From Angiostrongylus vasorum (lineage: Eukaryota > Nematoda > Chromadorea > Rhabditida > Metastrongylidae), in assembly GCA_018806985.1 (NCBI GenBank), contig JADANN010000120.1, positions 868,001-932,000 on the forward strand: DNA of 64,000 nt. Reading direction: 5' to 3'. Positions within the stretch are counted from its first letter, which is position 1. Each line of letters starts with the position of its first letter. Of this stretch, positions 49,236 through 60,017 are shown piece after piece. A program made the position numbers and the translations under genes. The notes under the pieces are model-generated. The model ran no database searches. It worked only from the letters and a program-made list of their open reading frames with translations, and was not told the origin of the DNA.

Positions 49236-50990
49236 TGAAGATGCTTTTCTTTATTGTCCATCACCTGAGAAGGAATGCAGAATTCAGTATCGAAAACTGA
49301 AGAACGAATCGGTCAAGGTGACAAAGGCGGTTGGCTTAAAAGCATTCGTCATCTCTCAACTCAAAGTTGACTTATCAACATGTCCTATGTTATACTTACT
49401 TACCAAAACTCATAAGTAAGTATTCACTGATGATTTTGTGTCTACCGACTAATCGTTATTTAAAGTTACACCTCTCATCAGCATGTAGATGGACCGACGG
49501 AGAGAATAACAGGGTTTTTAACTTTAATTTTCACCTAACTGCTAACGTATATTCGAGTCCGTTGTAATAAAAACGTGTCCAATGACTCCGCTACGCAAGC
49601 TCTATGCTCGAATTTCTTATACAGTACGAAGGAGCAGTAAACATACATGGCTTCACGATTCTGCATTTGATGGTCCTCCCTAAAGGAGTGCCTAAACTGC
49701 TCAACTTCCAGATGGTTAAAAAATGATACGCACAAATAGGAGCGTTGGCAACGAGGCAGCGACTGGCTCCATGCATTGCCCTTGCTTTTATGTCTAAGAT
49801 GGAAGCACCAGCAACCGATCTTCAGTTATTACCCTGCCGTAGATATATAGATGATTGTTTTGTCATTTCCTCTACAGTGAAATAAATGAACAAAGGTTTT
49901 AAGATATTGGATGAACAGCCAAGGTACATTAAGTTTACTTGGGAGAAACTGGAAGGAAACTGGCTTCAACTTCTGAAAGTTCAGACTAACCTATCCGAAA
50001 CGGGTACTCCACGAACTGGTAGCGAAAGCAAAACAGCAAAAACACACTGGTTCATCAGTTCTGCTCTCATTTTTCACACATAGAAGGACGCTTGCAGAAA
50101 GCATGATTACAAAACCATGAGTGTGTGCACAGGTTGAGCAGAAGGAAGAAGAAGAATCATTGCAATTGCAGCGGCAAATAACCATCTCCAGTGGCTACGA
50201 AACTGTGTCTCCTTGGGAAAGGTGTGGAGGAAAATCCAGGCCACCAAGCGATAATTCCATTTATAATAAGGTCCCACTTATCCTCAGCTAGTTCACAACC
50301 GCTTCTGTGACCATCCATGTCCAACGCAATATTTCATGACATCGATAACTGCAGAGGCAGTGACTACATAACTTCGGGTAAGGTTTATTTGATTCCTTAT
50401 AAAGCGTGCGAGGACGAATACATTGGTAAAACGGGTACAGCACTCTGCATCTGTGTAAAGGAACACCTAGTTGGTTATCATAAAATTTAACCAAGTACTC
50501 CACTAGGTGCACATGGGACACAGAGGTATAGTGGGGAGGATTTTGAAGTAGAATATGCCATATTAGGACAGGAATCGAGAACAACGACGCGCAAAAACTC
50601 TCGAGGCATTCTAGATAAATCCCAGGAATTCGAAAATGAACCGCAGGGACTAGTACATCTTTATCACGCGTGATCTTAAGCAGTGTTTAAGACTGATATT
50701 TTACTGTGAAAGAAGCGCATTATACTTCCATGTGAACTCTGTCCGGTTGCTCTCCACGTGGAATACTTAGTGCAAGACTCATAGAAAGTGAATGTGCGAA
50801 TGAGCTACTTCATTTTCAATACGATTTAAATCTCCGTTTAATATTTTCTCTGTTCGCTTATGGAGGTGTTTGGACTTGTAGATTGCTGTCAAATTGACCT
50901 TTCCAGGCTCTGGTGAAGGTGAAATCCGCTGAACTGTCTACGATATCGTCAATAAAGGATAAAGTGATACCTCGTATTTGCTCACCAATA
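49236..50990 (+). mobile_element. Penelope-like element with reverse transcriptase and endonuclease relics
   Basis: Plus-strand fragments in order are 'CPMLYLLTKTHK' (about 49380-49415, the conserved 'P.fY.lPK.HK' entry of PLE reverse transcriptase), 'ATRQRLAPCIALAFMSKMEA' (about 49750-49810), and 'RRYIDDCFVI' (49838-49867), which holds the YIDD catalytic box. A linker follows, then the GIY-YIG remnant 'EDEYIGKTGTALCICVKEHL' (about 50411-50470). The 3' end at 50885-50990 carries a decayed hammerhead-like motif. Stops and frameshifts occur throughout, so it is inactive. Compared with the 6.9-8.2 kb copy it keeps the reverse transcriptase. Its terminus belongs to the 19.3-kb family. Confidence 0.8.
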
Positions 50991-51339
50991 ATGTAGTGAA
51001 TTTAAGAGCGTCACAAGAGCAGGGACGTTTTACAAGAGACCTTACAACTACATACTGAGTATTTGAGTAAATTTGGCATTGAGAAAGCGAGAAAATAGAA
51101 AAATGAGAAACTTCTACATATTCCAAACACGAATACATAAACCTCTTCAAAACAGAACATTTTAGCATTGTTATGATAGTAGCGAAAAAATACGGTCGAC
51201 ATTGACTGAGAACAAGAACGATCACGATAATCTTTCACGTAGCGAGTCTTCCAGAATTCACAATTACAAGCAGAAAAAGCCAATGAAAGCAGCAATGTTG
51301 ACCTTTGATTTGCTGCTTACTAAAAGTTTTTACGGCAGT

Positions 51340-51705
51340 GTACTATGTGAAACTCAGAGTTTTGCAAATACCTCAGCAACGTTATAGTTGCATTTCACAT
51401 AATATCCTGCCGTGAAAAAAGTGTACTAGGCAGCAGATAAAAAGTTAACATTGTGGTTTCAACTACAGCTTCAGCTTAACTGAATTCAATGTCAATTTGT
51501 CCTCCTCAGAGCAGTCCCGATGACGGGTGGTTGCTGATACGATTGGTAGATAGAAGACTAGCTGAGAGACAGGCGAAACGAAGGACCCGCAAAGTGTGGT
51601 GGTGAACGCGTTAGCCTACGGAAAAGGTAGCAGCGCGTTCGTTCCCCGTCGCAGACCCCTGTGGTTCGGTGTTTTGCAAATATCTGAGTATCGTTAAAGC
51701 CGATA
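51340..51705. repeat. Repeat B, inverted pair
   Basis: The left end ('gagttttgcaaatacctcag', 51355) and the right copy (51495-51700, with 'gtgtggtggtgaacgcgtta' and 'cgcgttcgttcccc') lie about 150 bases apart. Confidence 0.75.
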
Positions 51706-52385
51706 GAATTTTCACTCTTAGTGACCAAGAGAAGCTGAGCATCATCAATTCCGAAGCTGATCCCACCGATCTTCCACTTTCTGTAAGAAGGCGAGTGGTG
51801 CGGTCCACATGCAGGTAGAAGACTTGGAACTTGGAGCCCTACATGTAAACCTGTGTGATTCCTGAACTGACAACTGCTCCTTTATAGCTACAAAAACGAT
51901 CATCTGCAGCGGATTCACACAGGACGTTATAGAAGGCAAAAAATCATACCACCTGCACTCTCTCCCATAATACTCTCCCTAACCTCGTATCTTCCTCAGT
52001 AACATAGTTACTTCAGTTTAATTTTCAAACTACGTAAAAACGATTTCTTGCAAATTATTCACTATAGAGAATAAAGGCTTCAGATATCTGACGTTTGGCG
52101 GTACACTGGTTTGCTTTGGATAGGCTACCGATTTCACACGAAAAGTACTGCAAAAAACCTTTGTATGGCAAAACAAGGAAAGCGAGATGACATCAGATCA
52201 AGCCTGCCAAGTTCTCCGACGCCACTTATGGTTCGAAATGAACTTATGTTACATACTATGTGGTAGTTCTTGCAAAAGAATTCGAGGAGATGGAATCTGA
52301 AGCATTCTTCATTGCAAGGATTTTAAGCGGTTCAGATAGAATCAAAGTGGCATTCTCATTGCTACTAACTAAAAAGCTGGCATCG
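51706..52385. other. Spacer, nothing recognised
   Basis: AT-rich sequence upstream of a large microsatellite and the synthetase gene. Confidence 0.4.
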
Positions 52386-52558
52386 TATAATTTATACATA
52401 TATATTTATATATATATGTTTACATATATATATTTACATACATATATATTTACATAATATAATAATATAACATAATACAATGTAATATAACGTATATAAT
52501 AATATAATATGGCATATATGTAGTTGTACATATAAATATATATATAAATATATATATA

Positions 52559-52653
<95 letters not shown>
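52386..52653. repeat. Long AT-rich microsatellite
   Basis: A (TATATAAA)-type first half grades into a pure (TA)n tract of about 90 bases. It ends about 190 bases before the first coding exon of the synthetase gene. Confidence 0.95.
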
Positions 52654-52655
<2 letters not shown>

Positions 52656-52843
52656 GCATTAACATTAACAACGGGCTGCATTCGAGCCTTTTGCCAGAAA
52701 TCGAAGAACTTTAACCCACTGTCATTCGGAATTCAAGTAGTGGAAGAAAAACGAAAAGAAGGTGATGTAGCGGGAAATAGCCTTGGTTATTGTTGTCGGC
52801 TTTGCGTGACTAAACATGCTGAAGATAGTTCCATGCATTTGAT

Positions 52844-55800
52844 ATGCGACCACCATTGCTTATCTTACTCATCCCAACCATTCAATTGACTGCTGCAAGC
52901 AAGCCTCCTCATCGTCCCCATAGAATTAGCTCCGGCGAACCTTTCTATGGAGATCCAAAAATACTTTCCAAGTTCAATGGGATAAGACACCATATCAGTC
53001 CTTCACCGATTACTTTTTTTGCCAAAATTTCCACTCATGGCAGTAACCTGGCTATCGTGGGTTTGGCTTATCTAAACGTCCAAATTTTTCTTCAATTATG
53101 CGTATGAAGCAAGTAGTGTGCTGTCCAGGTCGACGTTGACACGGGTAACCAATGGCGCTACTCAGAGATTCGTGGTTGGTGCGATACGTGCAGTATGCGA
53201 CTTAAGGAACTTCAGGAATGAGTGCAATCTTCTAAGTCCCATTCTTTGCCTAGCTTATTTCAGCGGTCACTTCATAGTAATAAAAAAATCAGCTGCTGTG
53301 TCTGGCTCAAAGAAATCATGTAAATGGGCAAAGTATGGGTGTTATGATTATCATCTAATGTCTGGCGAGTTAATCATCGCTTTCAGGTAACTTCAAACAG
53401 TCGAGTAGCAGTGATCACAAGCACCAGCGGTTAGATTACATTTGTGACCAATAGTGAAATGGTTCCGGAATTTCAAAATTTGTAGGGCAAGCCGTTTTCG
53501 TACATCTGGCATGTGCTCTAATCGGTTGTCCAGCTGTAGCGGTGAACGGATGGAGCACAGTGGGTTCGTGTTGTTTCTGGTTTTGTCTTTATGCTATTCA
53601 TGGAAGTTTTCTCAAGATTTTCTAAGTCACATTTTGTTCACCTGTTCAATAGCTCCAATGGGAATTATTTCAGACGAAATGTGGCATGTTATTGACCTAA
53701 GTGAATCCACACATTTGATCGTTGAAGCTCAGTTTATGACAAAAGTGAGATAAACAGGTTTTACTTGTGAATCTAAGGCAAGATTTGCGATTACTGATTT
53801 TAGGCCGATGAAGTACGACGAAAGGCTACGATGAGAGGAGGCGGTCGAATTAAACAAGTTCGAAATATAGACGATGTTTTAAGTAATGACAGAATTTGTA
53901 GCGAAATTAAGAGAAGGTAGTTTTCGTCAGTTTTTTGAGAATGGTGCAAGCAAAACGATCGTTAAACAAAACTGGATAATACGCCTCAGAACAGTGAAAA
54001 CAGTGAAAACTAATGTGATTGCGAAGAACCTACACTCTGCACAATTTTCAGGAATCCTCTTTTCAAAGAGCAGTCGTCAATGAAAATTATGTGAGTTGTC
54101 GGTTACTAGAAAGTGTTTGTTAATGCTTCTATCTCGAAATTCTACCGACGACAACACATTGGGATGATTGATTTTCTATCATTCATAACATAATTGCACC
54201 ATTAAGGGCATACACTCTATATGCAGTAAAAGCGGATTCAACAGCTTATAACACTCGCTTAATTATTCTTTTTTAGAGCAGATGACAAAGCCCCTATTTG
54301 AATATGAGTAGTAGAGTGGTTGTCAACGACCGAGAACTACACCTTTTATCTCGAACGTGGAAGTGAAGACAAGACTTGGTTCCATTTGGCATCCCATGAT
54401 TTGCACGCAGTATTTCATAGAACAACGCAAAATTGGAGAAGTAGTGCACTGCTTTACAAGAACCGTGATCCCACTTGACACACATTTGAACGGCTCGTTC
54501 TCACTGGTTGTGCGGGCCTCAGCATAATCACCATTTATCGGAGATTTGCTGGTTAAGCCATTGTGGTTCCCTGGAATCCTGAGGTCAGCCTGGGCAAAGT
54601 CTGCCCCAGGTCTTCACCACCACGGGCAGTCACAGCCCTTGTGGATCAGAGGGAGATTTGCCACCATGCGACTTTGATACCAGGACGGTGGCGGATCCTG
54701 GTATTGGTTTACTCTTAGCTAGGCTTCCTAATGGAAACGCCGGACTCCTTCTCAGCTTGGGAGACCCTGCCGGGGGACGAATCCCACCGCTGTACATCGA
54801 GTCCGACACCCAGGAATACCTCCCAGCCACGATGAGGCGGTAAACCGTTGGGAGGGAACCGTGATCCATAGATCTTTATTACTTCTTGGTGTTCCTCTAG
54901 ACGCCGTGGAGTAGCTCTAATTGCGAATTCGTTTCGTAGTTCTTGTTTAGTTTTAGGATAGGACCCTTGACTGACTGTTAAAGTTCAGAATGCCATATTA
55001 GAACGTCCCTGAGTGCTTAACAGTGGTGTTTTTAGTACTCAATCAACCGATGGATGTCGATCAGGAACTTTATCTCCAACATCAGGCACGTCTTTAAGTA
55101 GAATTGTGAGTTTTTTTTTCATAAATAGATTCTTAGTCTTAACCTTTTTTTTCTATTTGCTGCCTACTATAATTTTTAACGGAAGGTATCATGTGAAATA
55201 CAAGTAAGATGATGCTGAGATATTTGCAAAACTCCGGAATAAAAACGAAGGAACCGCACGATGTGGTGGTGAACGCGTTACTCCCCGGAAAGGACAATAG
55301 CGCGTTCGTTCCCCACCGCAGACACCCGCGGTCCGGAGTTTTGCAAATATCTCAGCATCATTTTAGATCCTTAATGTCCAAATAAAAATTTATTCACAGG
55401 AATTTTCTCAGTAGATCTGTACATGTGTCTAATTTAGCTAGAAGAGAATGGGATGGAAGAATTAAACGAAATTTCGTCGGATGTTCCCACTGTCCTAACT
55501 CCGAACGCTGGTCATAATCCGTTGCTGATTTTCTTCACAAGCGGCACCACTGGTCTTCCAAAAGTAGTATTTATCATTCCTATGACAAAAAATGAGAGCG
55601 GTAATACTCACGAAGCATTTTCAAGTTGCCAGTGTTACACGAGTGTATGGATGAACAATCCTTCATCCTACTATAGGTAAATGCATCAAAATAGAAAATC
55701 CGTTCTGCATGGGTGAATGGTGAATTAAGTAATTTAACAACCTTTAGCGTAGGAGAAATGCGAGATTTAGGCAGCCGAATTTGCTCATCGATCGCTGATG

Positions 55801-58588
55801 ATCAACATCCAGCAGATGAGTCTCCCGTTGTACGGACCAGTCCAACCACGAGAGAGATTTCTTCTTCCACTGTCAATTTCTCATATCTTCGGTGCTATTT
55901 CCGCTTATTATGCTCTAGTGAATGGTGCGATTGTGTATATGATGTCCAAAGCGTTACCGAAGGCTCTTGTTGAGAATCTAAGAAATTTAAATGCAAGTTA
56001 TTTTTTAAAGTAGTTTCTGACTTAATGATTGTAAATGATTTCACGATTTCAGATACACGTATCTCACATCACTCCAACAATGATGATGTGGTTAGCAATG
56101 GATGATACCATAGAAAGCTTAGAACTTAACAACCTTCGTTCGATTCTTATAGGCGGAGCCCCAATCGATTCGAATCAAGCCAATTACGTAAAGCGAAAAA
56201 TGAACCTGAAAGATTTAAGGCAGAGTACGCCTCTAAATAAATCATAGCTTTGTATTATTCAACTTCCCCATGGTACTTTCTTTTTTAGTCATCATTATAT
56301 TTCAACCAGGCACCACTCTTTAGTTCCTAGCCTTCAAACATATACTCGTCGTCTCAACACTATTCCGTAAAAAACTATTTGATCTGTCGAAAAGTTTGAA
56401 GACTGAAAAAAAGTCCCACAGTTAAAGAAATTCGAGTGATGACCCTCCTATTACCGCTTGTCTATTTGTCATGTCTGCAACTAAAAGTTGAAGTAGCTTT
56501 AATGGAATCATTATGCAACGAAAAGATTCTATTCAAAATTGTACGCAGGGCACTCAATTTGCGAGCAAATGGCTTTTGAATGGTACACCAAAATCTTTCA
56601 GAAGCAAGAACATTCCAGCAGCACAGCAGAATTTCTCATGCTGAAGACGTTTAGATATGAACTCACATGTGATAGAATGAAAAATGTCTAGCAAGATTTA
56701 TTTTCAAACGAACATATTTTTTGCTATCAAGACGCAGCAATGTGTTTCTTCTTTGTTCCCTGTCACCATTGCATTGTTTTCTTTTCTTTACACTGCCTAC
56801 TTTTCTAGGATGTAATTTGTCTGAAGAGGATGAAATTATTTCTAGGTAAACCCTGTTCTATCTAGGCCAACCCATATTCTTTACTCTCATTAATATTATT
56901 TCATGACTGGACACCTCATTTATGACACTGTGTAGATCCTAGGGCTTCTTGAATTCGATTTGTTCCATGGCACCCATCATCCACGAAAATCTTCGAAATT
57001 TTCACCTCCTGAAGTCTTGGGATAGCCCGGCTAGAGTATTTCCACACTGATTAGAGGGAACTGGCTTCTCCCAGCTAAGCTTTATACTAATTTCCCGACC
57101 CTAGGGAGAAGAGAAAGGCTAGATGGGCCTAGAGAGGGGTCGAGAAAGCGCCTGGTTAGTTTGGGCTGACAGAGTAATAAGCAGGTCCACTACAACTGCA
57201 CCACCCGCTCTCTATCCTTTTACGATTTTACACAAAATGTCCGAGGAATATTCAAATGGGTGAAAAAAAAGAAGAATTTTTTTGCAAACTGCTTTGCAAC
57301 ATGAACGGTTATCCATTTAGCTTATGGAATGACAGAACTCGGAGGATTGTGTACACTCCCTCATTATGAATGCGACAAAATTGAAAGCGTCGGAACCCCA
57401 CTTCCAGGAATGCTATTTAAGGTAAATAACAATATTCAGAACTGATAACATTCATCTACTTCCCAGTAATTTTTTTTCACGACAGGGTATCATGTGAAAT
57501 AAAACCGCAATGATGCTGAGATATTGGCAAAACATGGGCCTTAGCCAGATCGAACTGCGATTACCATTTCTATTCGAGAACATGCATTTTCATTTTTACA
57601 GATAGTCAATTGGGATAATAAGCAACTCTGCCCTCCAAGAACTCCTGGCCGTCTACTAGTTCATGGACCGCAGGTTGTTCCCTGCTACTATAAGAATCCT
57701 AAGGGCACCGCCGAATTGTTGGATGCGAATGGCTATGTGAAGACAGGTGTTTCATCATGTGCTGCTAGTATTGTTCACGATTGCATTTAATAGCTAAGAC
57801 GTTCCAGGTGATGCTGCTTTTTATGACGAGACTGGTAATATTTATGTGCTTGATCGGATCAAAGATATAATCAAGCATAGAGGAACTCTGGTGAGAGGAA
57901 TCAGACGTAATGTTCTGATATTCTTGAGAACTAAATCTAGTCAATGATGTATTATTGTCAGTACATGAACAAGCTTTGCTAATTACCATCGCGTAAACAA
58001 CGTTCCTAATATTTCAGGTGTATCCATCAGAAATAGAAATAATTCTTAGAAGTCATCCAGGAATAGATGACTGTGCTGTTGTAGGGAGGCAAGACCACGT
58101 TTCTGGAGAGGTGAAAGAGTTGCATTAAGTCACTACTTTTTGATAGAAGTAGCTAAAAATAAGAATTAAACAATTTTGTGACAAGCAGGTGCCGGCTGCT
58201 TTCGTAGTGAAAAGTCAAAGTCATCCTCTTCTGGGTTCTGCGGAAGTGCGTCAGCACGTTGCAGGTATTTTGGATTTATGCCTAGTGGTTTCTGAACCTG
58301 ATATATATGACCTCATTCTACTCTAGGAAAAAATTCCCACTTTCAAAGAGCTTAGAGGTGGTGTATTTTTTGTCACCGAGATTCCTCGCAGCATTTGTGG
58401 AAAAAATTGTACGCAAGCAGATGAAGCAGTTCTGGGATCGCGAAAGGGCGAATTCAAAGGTGACTATTGATTTCTCGCGAGAATTATCCACGCTTTGGGA
58501 AGTCATGAATAACTTACACGTTCTCTGTCTTTGAGACCTTAATATTATTTGCTTAAAATCGATCACATCATTTAGGACATAGCTGTAA
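52844..58588 (+). CDS. Acyl-CoA synthetase / 4-coumarate-CoA ligase-like enzyme, probably peroxisomal
   Basis: Activates a carboxylic acid to its acyl-CoA through an acyl-AMP step. Exons: 52844-53056, 53129-53221, 53387-53429, 53486-53563, 53674-53744, 53804-53882, 55442-55563, 55771-55992, 56053-56224, 57321-57421, 57602-57746, 57808-57890, 58018-58110, 58189-58264, 58327-58459 and 58583-58588. Phases agree at every join once two length errors in A runs are allowed for. The AMP-binding signature is 'FFTSGTTGLPK', the A5 motif 'TYGMTELGG', the hinge 'VLDRIKDIIKHRG', and the C-terminal lysine motif 'EIPRSICGK'. About 575 residues, normal for the family. The last exon gives '..ERANSKL', a peroxisomal targeting signal. 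An in-frame TGA lies at 53219-53221. The first codon is the only in-frame ATG and is uncertain. Substrate unknown. Confidence 0.9.
54480..54865 (-). repeat. Repeat C copy in synthetase intron
   Basis: Complete minus-strand copy from 'cgttctcactggttgtgcgg' to 'cacgatgaggcggtaaacc'. Here it carries 'tcttcaccaccacgggcagt'. It sits inside the 1.56-kb intron 53883-55441. Confidence 0.85.
55140..55370. repeat. Repeat B, compact palindromic copy in synthetase intron
   Basis: 'gatgatgctgagatatttgc' at 55208 and its reverse complement ending at about 55362 frame one tRNA-like core ('gtggtggtgaacgcgttact', 'gcgttcgttccccac'). This is the tightest head-to-head arrangement in the window. Confidence 0.8.
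57000..57225 (-). repeat. Repeat A: tRNA-derived SINE, most diverged copy
   Basis: Reversed, the promoter end reads 'agcgggtggtgcagttgtag' and the body keeps only scattered blocks. Located in the 1.1-kb synthetase intron 56225-57320. Confidence 0.55.
57470..57580 (-). repeat. Repeat B fragment in synthetase intron
   Basis: 'gtatcatgtgaaataaaacc', then 'atgatgctgagatattggc' and an 'agatcgaactgcga' (B box reversed). It lies between exons 57321-57421 and 57602-57746. Confidence 0.6.
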
Positions 58589-59330
58589 AGAATGCCAAAA
58601 CAGGAAAGTTCGTTGGCATGTCAGAAAAAATCGTACGAAAAAGGTTAACGGCTCAGCTACACCGGAAAAAAAAGTACATTGGCAGATCACCTAGGACCTA
58701 AGGTAGATTTCATAATCATTTAACAGCTGTGATCAAAGACGGTGATGCATTTCTTAACAGGTCATATTGGAACCACATATTGAATAAGATGTAGTAACGC
58801 AAGACAAACTGTGCGTATTGGTTGGCTTAAAAGGCTTTCCTTAGGGTCAAAAACCATCAAAGATCAACGATTTTGGTCACCTCAGTTTGCAACACTTTTA
58901 ATTTAAAGTCAGCCAAAGCTGAAGCTTTACACAAGTAATGCTCGTAAGGGATAAGATGGAAAGTGAAACCAAAAATCACTTAACGATTCGATCTTAAACT
59001 ATTCCGCGGTTCCTTCAAAAAAAGTGAAAATGAACTCAGATACCGATAGTAGATTCTCTAGGAACGGGACTGTTATTTGAACAGTAGCGCACAGCTGCTG
59101 AATAGTTGTGATTTACTACGCAAAGTGAATACTCCAACTACCCTCACTCGTCCTCCTACAGGCGCATCCAACGTGACAACTCCGCAATGGTTCTATTGTC
59201 CTCTTGCTATTGTATGCACGGTTTCTTAGTTGTTCCTAAGCATTTCTATGTTGTTTCTTTGTTTCTATTACTTCGTACTTCTTTTCTTGACTCTTTTACC
59301 TTTAGTACTAGTGAAAACGAACACACTTTC
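58589..59330. other. Spacer downstream of the synthetase
   Basis: Includes an open stretch 58573-58700 that would be read if the earlier acceptor (TTTAG at 58575) were used in place of the one that gives SKL. Otherwise nothing. Confidence 0.4.
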
Positions 59331-59334
59331 ATTC

Positions 59335-59430
59335 CATGCCAACAGAACAATCTTCATGGCTCCGAGATAGCCGAAGGCGATGAAACGTTAGCCGAATAAA
59401 AATTTGTACCAACCTCGTGTTAACTCAATC
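59335..59430 (+). repeat. PLE-type terminal fragment (fourth family)
   Basis: 'gatagccgaaggcgatgaaa', 'cgttagccgaataaaaattt' and 'cctcgtgttaact' match the right arm at 37930-38130. Confidence 0.6.
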
Positions 59431-59978
59431 ATGTAGAAAACTGTTGATTGTTGTTACCGAGGTCTATTAAAAGTCGATTTTTAAGATAATATTCATGCAA
59501 TTAAGCTGCGTAGTTCATTGAAGGCCCTCAATGAAAATAAATGATCAATGAGTTAAAAATCAAACGAAATAAAAAATTCTGCGAAGATGATGAAGAAGAC
59601 CGACGACAATGGCGAATTCCTTCAGTTCTACCCAACTCGCAATATAACAGAGGTCCCTTTGTTCTATATAGCTCGCGATATGACAGAGTTCTGCTTACGG
59701 CTATTGTTTTCATAGGTTCAGTTAAACAATACCTTTGCAATAATATAATATTATAGATTGATATTTATTATACCACATTATAAATTACGATCCCGTAACC
59801 CAAGCATATGCAATTATTCAATCTCAGAAGTAGAAACTAGACTACAACCATAAATTATAAACGCATAAATCGCTGATAATACTAATCCTTATCAACAAGA
59901 AACCGCCAGAATTTATGACTTTTTTCTCAAGGAGATACAAGCCTATTTACTATATCACGATAAAGTGCTAGAAGGTGA
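59431..59978. other. Spacer, nothing recognised
   Basis: AT-rich sequence with no supported feature. Confidence 0.4.
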
Positions 59979-60017
59979 ATTGCACTGAAGGGATGAATAT
60001 CATCCGTTCAGTGCAAT
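59979..60017. repeat. Short near-perfect palindrome
   Basis: Arms of 18 bases (ATTGCACTGAAGGGATGA and its complement) pair at 17 of 18 positions around a 3-base ATA loop. Not matched elsewhere in the window. Confidence 0.85.

Noticed and set aside
52406..52681. Open frame of alternating Tyr-Ile
   Set aside because: It is the translation of the (TA)n microsatellite.
54630..54869. Open frames on both strands over Repeat C copies
   Set aside because: Frames are not conserved between Repeat C copies, and the unit shows no known domain.
58573..58700. Open stretch as the final synthetase exon
   Set aside because: It is possible through the TTTAG acceptor at 58575, but its sequence does not resemble synthetase C-termini, and the SKL solution fits the family better.
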